The notes: generated by a model not told the origin, from the letters alone. A stretch of DNA of 64,000 nucleotides from Leptotrichia sp. HSP-536 (GCF_041199985.1 NZ_CP165647.1:930001-994000), one strand, 5' to 3'. Positions 25,046-34,645 are shown, counted from the stretch's first letter. Made by a program: numbers and translations.

Positions 25046-28000
25046 ATGAATTATAGAATCTTTGTAGAAAAAAAAGAAGATTTTAGAGTGGAAGCACAAA
25101 ATTTGTTTAGCGACTTAAAGGAAAATATCGGGATAGATGGGCTTACAAGTGTAAGAGTTTTAAATATTTATGATATTTTTAATTTAGGTGAAAATGATTT
25201 GGAAAAATTGGAAAAAACTGTATTTTCTGAAATAAATGTTGACAATGTTTTTAGATCATTTGATGAAGTTTTTAAAGAAAAAGATTCGGAAAATGTGTAT
25301 TTCTCAGTAGAATTTTTACCGGGGCAATATGATCAGAGAGCGGATTCTGCAATTCAATGTGTGAATTTATTGATTGACGAAGACAATAATATTAACGTAA
25401 AAAGTGGGAAATTGATAATTTTATACGGAAAAGTTTCTCCTGATGAACTTGCGAGAATAAAGAAATATTATATAAATGAAGTTGAGGCAAGGGAAAAAGA
25501 TTTGAATGTTCTGAGTGAAAATGTTGAGTCAGAAAATAAGGAAGATGTTGTTGTTTATGACGGATTTACTGAAAAAACGAAAGAAGAAATTGAAAGTCTT
25601 AAAAATGAGCTGGAACTGGCAATGACTGTAAATGATTTGCTGTTTATTCAGGAATATTTTAAAAATGAGGAAAAAAGAAATCCGACTGAAACTGAAATTC
25701 GTGTACTTGACACTTACTGGAGTGATCACTGCCGACACACAACTTTTGAAACAATTATTGACGATATTAAAATTGAAAATGAAACTTACAAAAATATTAT
25801 CGAAAAGGCTATTAATGAGTATTTGGAAAGCAGGGAATATGTTCATGCTGACAGAATTTCTAAAAAGCCGATGACGCTTATGGATCTTGCTACAATTTTT
25901 GGAAAAGAGCAGAGAAAAAATGGAAGCTTGCCAGATTTGGAAGTTTCGGACGAAATAAATGCTTGTTCGATTTATATTGATGTACCGATTGAAAGAATTG
26001 ACGAAAATGGAGAAAAGAATACGACTACTGAAAAATGGATTTTGCAGTTTAAAAATGAAACTCATAACCATCCGACAGAAATTGAGCCATTTGGAGGGGC
26101 TTCTACTTGTATTGGTGGGGCAATTCGTGATCCGTTATCTGGAAGAACTTATGTTTATCAAGCTGTACGAATTAGCGGTTCTGCTGATCCAACTGAAAAA
26201 ATTGCAGATACAATGGCTGGAAAATTGCCGCAAAAGGTTATTACGCAAGTGGCTGCACACGGATTTTCTTCTTACGGGAATCAGATTGGACTTGCGACAA
26301 CTCACGTGAATGAAATTTATGATGAAGGCTATAAGGCTAAAAGAATGGAACTGGGACTTGTTGTGGGAGCGGCACCTGCTGAAAATATTATTCGTGAAAA
26401 GCCTGAAAATGGGGATATTGTAATTCTGCTTGGTGGAAGAACTGGAAGAGATGGAATTGGAGGGGCGACTGGATCGTCTAAGGAACATACGACAGAATCT
26501 TCGGAAAAATCAAGTGCTGAAGTGCAAAAAGGTAATGCAATTGTTGAAAGAAAAATTCAAAGACTTTTCAGAAATAAAAATGTTACAAAATTAATTAAAA
26601 AATGTAATGACTTTGGAGCTGGAGGAGTTTCGGTTGCGATTGGAGAATTGGCTGACGGGCTTGAAATTGATTTGAATAAAATAAGAGTGAAATATATTGG
26701 GCTAACTGGTACAGAACTTGCTATTTCAGAGTCGCAGGAGAGAATGGCCGTTGTTATTGAAAAACAAAACTTGGATAAATTTATAGAATTTGCAAATGAG
26801 GAAAATCTGGAAGCATATCAAGTAGCTGAAATTAATGATTCAAACAGACTTGTTATGAGATACAATGGAAAAGCAATTGTTGATATTTCAAGAGATTTCT
26901 TAAATACAAACGGAGCTGCTTCAAATATCAATATTACAATTGAAAATACACCAAAATTGAACTTGAACAGAGAAATTGAAGGAAATGACTTCAGAAGTAA
27001 ATTTATAAATAACTTAAAAGACTTGAATGTGGCTTCGCAAAGGGGATTAGTTGAAACTTTCGATTCAACAATTGGAGCAACGACGGTATTAATGCCGTTT
27101 GGTGGAAAATATCAGTTGACTCCTGCGGAAGTTTCGGTGCAAAAAGTGTCGGTAATCAATGCAGAAACTGATGTTGCTTCAATGGTTGGATATGGATACA
27201 ATCCTTATGTTGCAAAACAAAGCACATTCCACGGCGGTGCTTACGCTGTAATCGAGTCGATGGCAAAAGTTGTCGCTGGTGGAGGAAACTACAAAAACAT
27301 CAGATTTACATTCCAGGAATATTTTGAAAGACTGGGACAGGATCCTAAAAAATGGGGTAGACCATTATCAGCATTATTAGGAGCATTGCACATACAAAAA
27401 GCCTTTGGATTGCCGTCAATCGGTGGAAAGGACTCGATGAGCGGAACATTTAACGAAATTTCCGTACCGCCTACATTGGTATCATTTGCAGTAAGTGTTA
27501 CAGATGCCGAAAATGTAATTTCTAGCGAATTTAAAAAGGCTGGAAACAATGTGTACTTGATTACAACGCCAAATGATGAAAATGATTTGCCAAAACTTGA
27601 CGAGCTAAAAGCAAACTTTGATTTTATAACTGAAAATATAAGAAATAAAAAAATTGTGTCTGCTACGGCTGTGAAAAATGGTGGAATCGCTGAAAGTCTT
27701 GCGAAAATGACATTTGGAAATAAACTTGGTGTGGATGTTGCTGCACAGATTGATGAAAATGACTGGTTTAAGGTAAATTATGGAGCATTTGTTGTAGAAA
27801 CTGCTGAAAATATTGATTACAAAAATGCAGTTTTACTCGGAAAAGTTACAAGTGAAGCAAAAATTACTGTAAATGGAACAAATTTTGATTTGGATGAATT
27901 AATTGGAAATTGGGAAAGTAAACTTGAAAAAATATTCCCAACGAAAAAAGAAGTGGAAAAAGAGCATGAAATCGCACATTGTGAAGGATTAAAATATGAA

Positions 28001-28852
28001 AAATTGAAAAAAATCGAACATGAAAACATGATTAGCAATATTTCAAACACTTATGCAAAACCAAGAGTATTTATCCCAGTATTTCCAGGAACAAACTCAG
28101 AGTACGATTTGGAAAGAGCTTTTAATCGTGAAGGAGGGCTTGCGAAAATTGGAGTATTTAACAACTTGTCGCACAATAATATTTTAAATTCGATTGATAA
28201 TTTTGTTAAGGAAATTAATGATTCACAGATTTTAATGCTGCCGGGAGGATTTAGTGCTGGAGATGAGCCAGATGGTTCTGCTAAATTTATGGTTGCCGTG
28301 TTAAAAAATAAAAAAGTAAAAGAAGCCGTAGAAAACCTATTAAAACGTGACGGATTAATTCTAGGAATTTGTAATGGGTTCCAAGCATTGATAAAATCAG
28401 GATTACTTCCTTACGGAGAAATTTGTGAATTGAACGAAACTTCACCAACATTGACTTTTAATGCAATTGACAAACATATGTCAAAAATTGTACAAACAAA
28501 AATTATTACAAACAACTCGCCTTGGCTTTCTGATATGGAAGAGGGAGATATTCACTCGGTTGCGATTTCTCACGGTGAAGGAAGAATAGTTCTTACAGAA
28601 GAAGAATACAAAAAATTATTTGAAAACAACCAAATTGCAACAAAATATGTGGATTTAGAAGGGAATTCAACAATGGATTCACAATTTAATCCAAATGGTT
28701 CTTATTATGCGATCGAAGGAATGCTTGCTTATAATGGAAGAATTTTTGGGAAAATGGGACATTCTGAAAGAAAAGGTAAGAATGTTTACAAAAATATTTA
28801 TGGAGATAAAGAACAAAATATCTTTAGAAATGGAATTAAATTTTTTAAATAG
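25046..28852 (+). CDS. purL: Phosphoribosylformylglycinamidine synthase, single-chain PurL
   Basis: Fourth step of purine synthesis: converts FGAR to FGAM using glutamine and ATP. 1268 aa in the large fused form: N-terminal PurS-like part, linker with TYWSDHCRHTTF, two AIRS-type synthase domains (GGASTCIGGAIRDPLSGRTY; GGKDSMSGTF), and a C-terminal glutaminase with nucleophile Cys in LGICNGFQAL and late HSER. The ATG at 25046 has AAGGAGAG ahead; the ORF extension upstream would start inside the terminator hairpin and is rejected. First gene of the pur operon. Confidence 0.97.
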   Translation: MNYRIFVEKKEDFRVEAQNLFSDLKENIGIDGLTSVRVLNIYDIFNLGENDLEKLEKTVFSEINVDNVFRSFDEVFKEKDSENVYFSVEFLPGQYDQRADSAIQCVNLLIDEDNNINVKSGKLIILYGKVSPDELARIKKYYINEVEAREKDLNVLSENVESENKEDVVVYDGFTEKTKEEIESLKNELELAMTVNDLLFIQEYFKNEEKRNPTETEIRVLDTYWSDHCRHTTFETIIDDIKIENETYKNIIEKAINEYLESREYVHADRISKKPMTLMDLATIFGKEQRKNGSLPDLEVSDEINACSIYIDVPIERIDENGEKNTTTEKWILQFKNETHNHPTEIEPFGGASTCIGGAIRDPLSGRTYVYQAVRISGSADPTEKIADTMAGKLPQKVITQVAAHGFSSYGNQIGLATTHVNEIYDEGYKAKRMELGLVVGAAPAENIIREKPENGDIVILLGGRTGRDGIGGATGSSKEHTTESSEKSSAEVQKGNAIVERKIQRLFRNKNVTKLIKKCNDFGAGGVSVAIGELADGLEIDLNKIRVKYIGLTGTELAISESQERMAVVIEKQNLDKFIEFANEENLEAYQVAEINDSNRLVMRYNGKAIVDISRDFLNTNGAASNINITIENTPKLNLNREIEGNDFRSKFINNLKDLNVASQRGLVETFDSTIGATTVLMPFGGKYQLTPAEVSVQKVSVINAETDVASMVGYGYNPYVAKQSTFHGGAYAVIESMAKVVAGGGNYKNIRFTFQEYFERLGQDPKKWGRPLSALLGALHIQKAFGLPSIGGKDSMSGTFNEISVPPTLVSFAVSVTDAENVISSEFKKAGNNVYLITTPNDENDLPKLDELKANFDFITENIRNKKIVSATAVKNGGIAESLAKMTFGNKLGVDVAAQIDENDWFKVNYGAFVVETAENIDYKNAVLLGKVTSEAKITVNGTNFDLDELIGNWESKLEKIFPTKKEVEKEHEIAHCEGLKYEKLKKIEHENMISNISNTYAKPRVFIPVFPGTNSEYDLERAFNREGGLAKIGVFNNLSHNNILNSIDNFVKEINDSQILMLPGGFSAGDEPDGSAKFMVAVLKNKKVKEAVENLLKRDGLILGICNGFQALIKSGLLPYGEICELNETSPTLTFNAIDKHMSKIVQTKIITNNSPWLSDMEEGDIHSVAISHGEGRIVLTEEEYKKLFENNQIATKYVDLEGNSTMDSQFNPNGSYYAIEGMLAYNGRIFGKMGHSERKGKNVYKNIYGDKEQNIFRNGIKFFK

Positions 28853-28954
28853 AATAATGTAAGGGCATTGCAATTGATGTCCTTGCCAAAAATCTGAAAT
28901 AAAAAAAGTGAATGTTTAAATAAAATTGTATAAAAAATAGGAGGAAAGACAATA

Positions 28955-29434
28955 ATGAAAGTGGCAATATTTTTTGGAAGTCAGTCGGATACTGAAAAAA
29001 TGAGAGGAGCTGCGAATTGCTTGAAAGAATTTGAGATTGAGTACGAGGCTTATGTCTTATCGGCTCACAGAGTTCCTGAAAAATTGGAGGAAGTTCTTGC
29101 AGATGTGGAAAAAAGAGGGGCTGAAGTAATTATCGCTGGAGCTGGGCTTGCGGCGCATTTACCTGGAGTTATTGCTTCAAAGACAATTCTTCCTGTTGTA
29201 GGAGTGCCTTTAAATGGATCAATTGGAGGGCTTGATGCACTTTATTCAATTGTGCAGATGCCAAAATCTATTCCTGTGGCTACAGTTGGAATTGATAATT
29301 CATACAATGCAGGAATGCTGGCTGTACAGATTCTGGCGGTGAAATATCCTGAAATTAAAGAAAAACTGATTAATTTCAGAAAAGAGATGAAGGCTAAGTT
29401 TATTGCCGATAATGAGAAAAAAATTGAGTTATAG
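28955..29434 (+). CDS. purE: N5-carboxyaminoimidazole ribonucleotide mutase
   Basis: Class I PurE, 159 aa: IFFGSQSDTEKMRGA (phosphate loop), SAHRVPEKL (active-site His/Arg) and AGAGLAAHLPGVIAS are all present. It normally works with PurK, which is not in this window. AGGAGG lies 10 nt upstream of the ATG. The 102-nt gap after purL holds a modest hairpin (AGGGCAT/ATGTCCT near 28860) without a T-run. Confidence 0.96.
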   Translation: MKVAIFFGSQSDTEKMRGAANCLKEFEIEYEAYVLSAHRVPEKLEEVLADVEKRGAEVIIAGAGLAAHLPGVIASKTILPVVGVPLNGSIGGLDALYSIVQMPKSIPVATVGIDNSYNAGMLAVQILAVKYPEIKEKLINFRKEMKAKFIADNEKKIEL

Positions 29435-29492
29435 AAAATAGAATAAAAAACTTTGAGAAAATATAAAAAATACAAATGGAGGAAATAAAACA

Positions 29493-30212
29493 ATGGAAAA
29501 GAGAGAACAAATTTACGAAGGAAAGGCAAAATCAATTTTTGCAACAGATAATGCGGATGAAATAATTATGTATTTTAAAGATGATGCGACTGCATTTAAT
29601 GGAGTAAAAAAGGATCAATTGGAAGATAAAGGGATTTTGAATAATAAAATTTCTACGTTGATTTATGGATATTTGATAAAAAATGGCGTGAAAACTCATT
29701 GGATTGAAACTCTTAATGAAAGGGAACAGCTTTGTAAAAAGGTGGAAATTGTGCCTTTGGAAGTGATTATTAGAAATAGGGCGACTGGAAGTTTTGTAAA
29801 AAAATACGGAGCTGAAGAAGGGAAAATTTTTAAAAATCCTACTTTTGAACTGTCTTACAAAAATGATGATTTAGGAGATCCATTATTAAATGACGATCAC
29901 GCATTGGCCTTGGAATTAGTTTCAGCTGAAGAATTAAAAGAAATAAAAGAACAAACATTTTTAATAAATAAATTATTATCAGAAATTTTTGATAAAATGA
30001 ATTTAATTTTGGTTGATTTTAAAATAGAATTTGGTAGAGATAAAGATGGAAATATTTTGTTAGCAGATGAAATAAGTCCAGATTCAATGAGATTGTGGGA
30101 TAAAGATACGCTTAAAAAATTGGATAAGGATAGATTTAGACAGGATTTAGGAGATGTAATGGGAGCATATCGTGAAGTTTTACGTCGTTTGGAAAAAGCA
30201 TTGTCAGAATAA
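29493..30212 (+). CDS. purC: SAICAR synthetase
   Basis: Phosphoribosylaminoimidazole-succinocarboxamide synthase, 239 aa, ATP-grasp-like fold. It starts KREQIYEGKAKSIFATD (KxIYEGKxK motif) and contains VPLEVIIRNRATGSF and LADEISPDSMRLWD, all characteristic. GGAGG precedes the ATG. It is followed by purF after 20 nt. Confidence 0.97.
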   Translation: MEKREQIYEGKAKSIFATDNADEIIMYFKDDATAFNGVKKDQLEDKGILNNKISTLIYGYLIKNGVKTHWIETLNEREQLCKKVEIVPLEVIIRNRATGSFVKKYGAEEGKIFKNPTFELSYKNDDLGDPLLNDDHALALELVSAEELKEIKEQTFLINKLLSEIFDKMNLILVDFKIEFGRDKDGNILLADEISPDSMRLWDKDTLKKLDKDRFRQDLGDVMGAYREVLRRLEKALSE

Positions 30213-30232
30213 TTTTAATGGAGGAAAAAATC

Positions 30233-31684
30233 GTGTTTAAAAGTTTAAATGAAGAATGTGGGGTTTTTGGCGTGTTTGGACATCACGAGGCGGCACGTTT
30301 GACTTATTATGGATTACACAGTTTACAGCATAGAGGACAGGAAGCGGCAGGAATTGTAGTAAGTGATGGAAAGCGTGTAAATGGACACCGTGGGCCTGGA
30401 CTAGTGTCGGAAGTGTTTAATGATGATAGAATTTTTAATCGTCTGGAAGGAAATAGTGCAATAGGACATGTTCGTTATGCAACTTCTGGAAGCAGCAGTG
30501 GACGTAATATTCAGCCATTTTTGTTTCAATTTTTTGACGGAAGTATAGCTTTAGCACATAATGGGAATTTAATTAATGCCAGAACATTGAAAAGAGAATT
30601 GGAAAAACATGGTGCAATTTTTCATTCTTCATCTGATACAGAAGTGTTGGTGCATTTGATAAGAAGAAGCAAGGAAAAGGATTTTTTGAGCCAGTTAAAA
30701 GATGCATTGCATCAAGTAAAGGGAGGATTCTCATTTTTAGTTCAAACTCAAACTGAATTGTATGGGGCGGTGGATCCGTTTGAATTTCGTCCTTTAATTT
30801 TAGGAAAAACAAAAAATGGAGCATACATTTTAGCCAGTGAAACATGTGCATTGGAAATCGTGGGAGCAGAATTTATTAGAAATATCAGATCTGGAGAAAT
30901 AGTTATTATTAATGAAGAAGGATATAGAATTGAAAAATATACTGAAAATACTTCAACTGCCATTGCTGCAATGGAATACGTCTATTTTTCAAGACCTGAC
31001 TCAGACATTTCGGGAGTAAATGTACATTCTGCACGTAAAAGATGTGGTAGAAGATTGGCACAGGAAGGACCAGTTGAACATGCAGATATTATAATTGGAG
31101 TTCCTAATTCATCATTGTCAGCGGCAAGTGGATATGCAGAAGAAATTGGAAAGCCTTATGAAATGGGATTAATCAAAAATCAATATGTAGCCCGTACTTT
31201 TATTCAGCCAACTCAAGAATTGCGTGAACAAGGTGTCAGAATGAAATTATCGGCTGTAAAAAGTATTGTAAAAGACAAAGTTGTAGTTATGATAGACGAT
31301 TCAATAGTTCGTGGAACAACTTCAAGCCGTATAGTTCAGTTACTGAAAGAAGCTGGAGCAAAGGAAGTTCATGTCCGTATAGCGTCGCCAGAATTTAAAT
31401 TTCCTATTTTTTACGGAATAGATGTTTCAAATTCGTCAGAGTTAATTTCGGCAAACAAGACAGTCGAGGAAGTTAAGGACTATATAGGAGCAGATTCATT
31501 GCAATTTTTGAGCATTGATGGATTGATTGATTCGATTGGGCTTGATTTTGACGCACCTTATACTGGGCTTTGCATGGAGTGCTTTAATGGAGATTATCCA
31601 GCGGGATTGGGTGATTATGAAAAAGAATTTTATGATTCGTTGACGCCAATTCAAAAAGAGGCTTTGAAAAAATTAGAAAAATAA
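30233..31684 (+). CDS. purF: Amidophosphoribosyltransferase
   Basis: Committing step of purine synthesis: transfers glutamine amide nitrogen to PRPP. The N-terminal nucleophile glutaminase starts at Cys9 (SLNEECGVFGVFGHHEAA), implying removal of an 8-residue propeptide as in Bacillus-type PurF. The PRPP loop is VVMIDDSIVRGTTSSRIV, and cysteines suited to an Fe-S cluster occur downstream (CGRRLAQ, LCMECF). I chose the GTG at 30233 because GGAGG sits 8 nt ahead; the in-frame ATG at 30218 overlaps this site. Confidence 0.95.
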   Translation: MFKSLNEECGVFGVFGHHEAARLTYYGLHSLQHRGQEAAGIVVSDGKRVNGHRGPGLVSEVFNDDRIFNRLEGNSAIGHVRYATSGSSSGRNIQPFLFQFFDGSIALAHNGNLINARTLKRELEKHGAIFHSSSDTEVLVHLIRRSKEKDFLSQLKDALHQVKGGFSFLVQTQTELYGAVDPFEFRPLILGKTKNGAYILASETCALEIVGAEFIRNIRSGEIVIINEEGYRIEKYTENTSTAIAAMEYVYFSRPDSDISGVNVHSARKRCGRRLAQEGPVEHADIIIGVPNSSLSAASGYAEEIGKPYEMGLIKNQYVARTFIQPTQELREQGVRMKLSAVKSIVKDKVVVMIDDSIVRGTTSSRIVQLLKEAGAKEVHVRIASPEFKFPIFYGIDVSNSSELISANKTVEEVKDYIGADSLQFLSIDGLIDSIGLDFDAPYTGLCMECFNGDYPAGLGDYEKEFYDSLTPIQKEALKKLEK

Positions 31685-31714
31685 GAAATTTATACGAAAG
31701 AAATTAACGATAAT

Positions 31715-32518
31715 ATGAAAAAATTTATTTTAATAATGTCAATAATAATAACAAGTATTGGGTATACTGATACATATAATAAAAATATAGAAAGTGATGT
31801 ACCGCATTTAGATGTAAATTATGAAGTTATTTTTGATAAAGTAAAAAATGTTAAGACATCAGAAGGTATAGTATATAATGAATATAGAATTATGTTACCT
31901 GTAACAAAGATAAAATGGATGAATGACATTTTAGTTAAGGAATTAAGTAATGCCATATTTGATGGAGAAAAACATACTTTTAATAAAGAAAAATTAAAAG
32001 AAATGATTTCAAATAAATTTAACAAAGAAAATAGTGAAATTAGTTCATATACTGATGATGAAATTTATAATTCTACATTTGGTGCAGTTATCATGTATTT
32101 GGGACAAAAAGGGAATATAGTTTCATTTAAAGGTATTAGTAGAATTGCTTCATTGGCTGGGAGAGATTATGGTAATGTTAATTACATAAATATTGATATC
32201 AATAAAAAGAAAAAATTAAAATTAAAAGATATAATAATAAATTATAAGGAAAATGATAGCAGAATTTCAAGGTTATTGAAAGAAAATTATGATCAAGGAC
32301 TTGAATATGAAGAAAAATCAAGATATACAGGAAATGTTCCAGAAAGATTTTATTTTTCAGATGATGGATTGACATTTGAATTTGCTACACTCGAATTAAC
32401 AGATACATTTGGTGATGCAGGAAGTGTATTAACAATACCTTGGAAAGAAATAAATCCATTATTATATCCAGAGTATAGAGAGAATGAAGTATCAATTTTT
32501 GATCGTTGGTGGGATTAA
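31715..32518 (+). CDS. Exported DUF3298/RsiV-like protein inside the pur operon
   Basis: A 267-aa protein with a short N-terminal signal-like helix (MKKFILIMSIIITSIGYTDT) and a C-terminal RsiV/DUF3298-type domain (FYFSDDGLTFEFATLELTDT, then AGSVLTIPWKEINPLL). Related domains occur in the lysozyme-binding anti-sigma factor RsiV and in PdaC. No sigma factor is adjacent. Only a weak GAAAGAAA site precedes the ATG. Its place between purF and purM is unusual and hints at insertion into the operon. Confidence 0.7.
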   Translation: MKKFILIMSIIITSIGYTDTYNKNIESDVPHLDVNYEVIFDKVKNVKTSEGIVYNEYRIMLPVTKIKWMNDILVKELSNAIFDGEKHTFNKEKLKEMISNKFNKENSEISSYTDDEIYNSTFGAVIMYLGQKGNIVSFKGISRIASLAGRDYGNVNYINIDINKKKKLKLKDIIINYKENDSRISRLLKENYDQGLEYEEKSRYTGNVPERFYFSDDGLTFEFATLELTDTFGDAGSVLTIPWKEINPLLYPEYRENEVSIFDRWWD

Positions 32519-32582
32519 TTAAAAACCTTGATAATAAAACAATAAATATGAAATATCAATACGATAAAAATAGGAGGAAAAA

Positions 32583-33579
32583 ATGTCAATTTCTTATAAA
32601 GATTCGGGAGTAGATAAAGAAGAAGGATACAAAAGTGTAGAAAAAATAAAAAAAGGTGCCAAAAGTACGTATAATGCCAATGTTATGAATGATTTGGGAA
32701 GTTTCGGAGCGTTGTACAAACTTGGAGATTATAAAAAGCCTGTGCTGGTTTCTGGAACTGACGGAGTTGGGACAAAATTAAAAGTTGCATTTGAAACAGG
32801 AATTTACAACACAGTTGGAATAGACTGTGTGGCAATGTGTATAAATGATATTTTGTGTCATGGAGCAAAACCGCTATTTTTCCTAGATTACTTAGCTTGC
32901 GGAAAATTAGATTCAAATGTGTCGGCTGAAATTGTAAGCGGAGTTGTGGAAGGATGCCTGCAGTCAGAAGCTGCCTTAATTGGTGGAGAAACGGCTGAAA
33001 TGCCAGGATTCTATACTCCAGGTGAATACGATATTGCAGGATTTGCAGTAGGGGCAGTAGAAGAAGATAAAATTGTAAATGGCTCAGACGTTAAGGAAAA
33101 TGATATTTTAATTGCAATTCCATCGAGTGGAGCACACAGTAACGGTTTTTCATTAATCAGAAAATTATTTACTGACTTTACTGAAGTTTACAATGGGAAA
33201 ACAATTGGAGAACATTTATTGACTCCAACAAAAATTTATGTAAAACCAGTTCAGGCTGTAATGAAGGAAGTAAAAATCAACGGAATGGCTCACATTACTG
33301 GTGGAGGCTTATCGAAAATGTACCAAGAACAATACCTGACGGACTTTGTGCAAATATAGAAAAATCAAAAATTCAAATTCACGAGTTATTTAAGCACGAC
33401 GCATTTTCAAGAGTAAGCGAAGAGAAATGTGGGGAACATTCAATATGGGTGTAGGATTTATATTAATTGTAGACGCAAAAGATAAGAAAAAAGTAATTGA
33501 AATTTTAGGACAAAATGGTGAGAATGCTTATGAAATTGGACATATTGGAAAAGGTGATGAAAAAATATGTCTAAAATAA
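32583..33579 (+). pseudogene. purM: Phosphoribosylformylglycinamidine cyclo-ligase, frameshifted
   Basis: AIR synthetase gene broken near its 3' end. An intact frame runs 258 codons (SGTDGVGTKLKVAFETGIYN, then GGETAEMPGFY) and stops at 33359. Adding one G at about 33317 (TCG-AAAATG) restores LSENVPRTIPDGLCANIEKS; a second G at about 33427 (GAG-AAATG) restores EEEMWGTFNMGVGFILIV, running to a stop at 33579, 332 aa, the normal length. That frame overlaps purN by 13 nt, as in intact operons. Both lesions drop one G from a GG pair, so sequencing error is possible. Confidence 0.85.
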
Positions 33580-34190
33580 TTGAAAATTCAAAAGACAAAT
33601 CAAAAAATAAAAAAACTCGAATAGCAGTCTTTGTATCAGGCTCAGGCTCAAATTTACAGTCAATCATCGACAATATTGAAAATGGCACTCTAAACTGTGA
33701 AATTTCCTACGTAATTGCTGACAGAGAATGTTTTGGGCTGGAAAGAGCTGAAAAACATGGAATAAAAAGTATAATGCTGGACAAAAAGTTATTCGGAAAT
33801 AAATTATCGGACGAAATAAGTGCGATTTTAGAAAATGATATTGAAAAAACAGACTATGTTGTACTTGCAGGTTATCTATCAATTTTATCAGAAAATTTCA
33901 TAAACAAATGGAATCGTAAAATTATAAATATTCATCCATCGCTTCTTCCAAAATACGGTGGAAAAGGAATGTATGGAATAAAAGTTCACGAAGCTGTAAT
34001 CTCAAACAAGGAAAAAGAAAGCGGCTGCACAATCCATTTTGTAGACAATGGAATCGACACCGGCGAAATTATAACAAATGTGAAAGTTCCTGTTTATGAG
34101 AATGATACACCTGAAATTTTACAAAAAAGAGTTTTGGAAAAAGAGCATATTTTGTTAATTAAGGGAATTAAGAAGTTAATTGAAAATTAA
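33567..34190 (+). CDS. purN: Phosphoribosylglycinamide formyltransferase
   Basis: Formyl-THF dependent GAR transformylase, 207 aa. It has a lysine-rich N-terminal extension (~17 residues), then IAVFVSGSGSNLQSIID, NIHPSLLPKYGGKGMYG (the catalytic Asn-His region) and HFVDNGIDTGEI. It overlaps the reconstructed end of purM, so translation is normally coupled; the purM frameshift would put that coupling at risk. It is the last pur gene before the CRISPR leader region. Confidence 0.95.
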   Translation: MSKIIENSKDKSKNKKTRIAVFVSGSGSNLQSIIDNIENGTLNCEISYVIADRECFGLERAEKHGIKSIMLDKKLFGNKLSDEISAILENDIEKTDYVVLAGYLSILSENFINKWNRKIINIHPSLLPKYGGKGMYGIKVHEAVISNKEKESGCTIHFVDNGIDTGEIITNVKVPVYENDTPEILQKRVLEKEHILLIKGIKKLIEN

Positions 34191-34299
34191 AAAATCTTAA
34201 TTATTTGGAAAGTTAAAGTAAAAATGGACAAAATACGGACATATAAAGAGATATTCTAGTATCTTCCTCTCTTAAAAAAATTATATTTTATTTAAAGGT

Positions 34300-34355
34300 A
34301 AGGGGTCTTGACCCCTTGCTAACAAAATTCATAATAAATTCACTATTTAAATGGG
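34300..34355 (+). repeat. Interspersed repeat with GGGGTC/GACCCC hairpin
   Basis: AAGGGGT-CTTG-ACCCCTT (34300-34317), then TAATAAATTC and TATTTAAATGGG. The second half closely matches 18026-18050 (TAATAAATTC-GT-TATTTAAATGGG). The hairpin lacks a T-run, so it is a poor terminator although it follows the pur operon. The rest of 34191-34400 shows nothing else. Confidence 0.5.
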
Positions 34356-34400
34356 AGACAGTATAAGCTATTTATGTTATACAAAAAATTAAAAAAAATT

Positions 34401-34428
34401 TTGAAAAATCAGAAAAATATGGTAGAAT
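34401..34428 (+). promoter_or_regulatory. Promoter in the CRISPR leader
   Basis: TTGAAA, 16 nt and TAGAAT, pointing toward the array. It lies about 200 nt before the first repeat, the usual distance for a leader promoter. The leader is on the side opposite the degenerate terminal repeat, as expected. Confidence 0.55.
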
Positions 34429-34525
34429 AAGACTGTGAAAAAAGTTCCTGCCACTATAAGAAATGAAAAATAAGAAGAAAAATCCACTCAAAGTCAATAA
34501 AAATGAGCATTAGGAGTTACGGAAA

Positions 34526-34645
34526 ATGATAAAAAAACAGCAAAAAATAATAAAAATTAAGCAAAAAAATGTGATTTTAATGTCTGAAAAAATCGCTGTA
34601 ACACTAATAAATAAAGGATTTTCTCAAAAAGACGGGTTAAAGTAG
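34526..34645 (+). CDS. Small ORF in the CRISPR leader running into repeat 1
   Basis: A 39-codon frame begins with ATG 9 nt after AGGAG and its TAG stop lies inside the first repeat (GTTAAAGTAG). The product is lysine-rich (MIKKQQKIIKIKQKNVILMS, then EKIAVTLINKGFSQKDGLK). No family is recognised. It may be accidental in AT-rich leader DNA; the binding site is the only positive evidence. Confidence 0.2.
   Translation: MIKKQQKIIKIKQKNVILMSEKIAVTLINKGFSQKDGLK

Noticed and set aside
25529..26071. 180-codon reverse ORF inside purL
   Set aside because: Shadow of the purL reading frame; composition Phe/Ile/Ser-rich as expected from antisense of AT-rich coding DNA.
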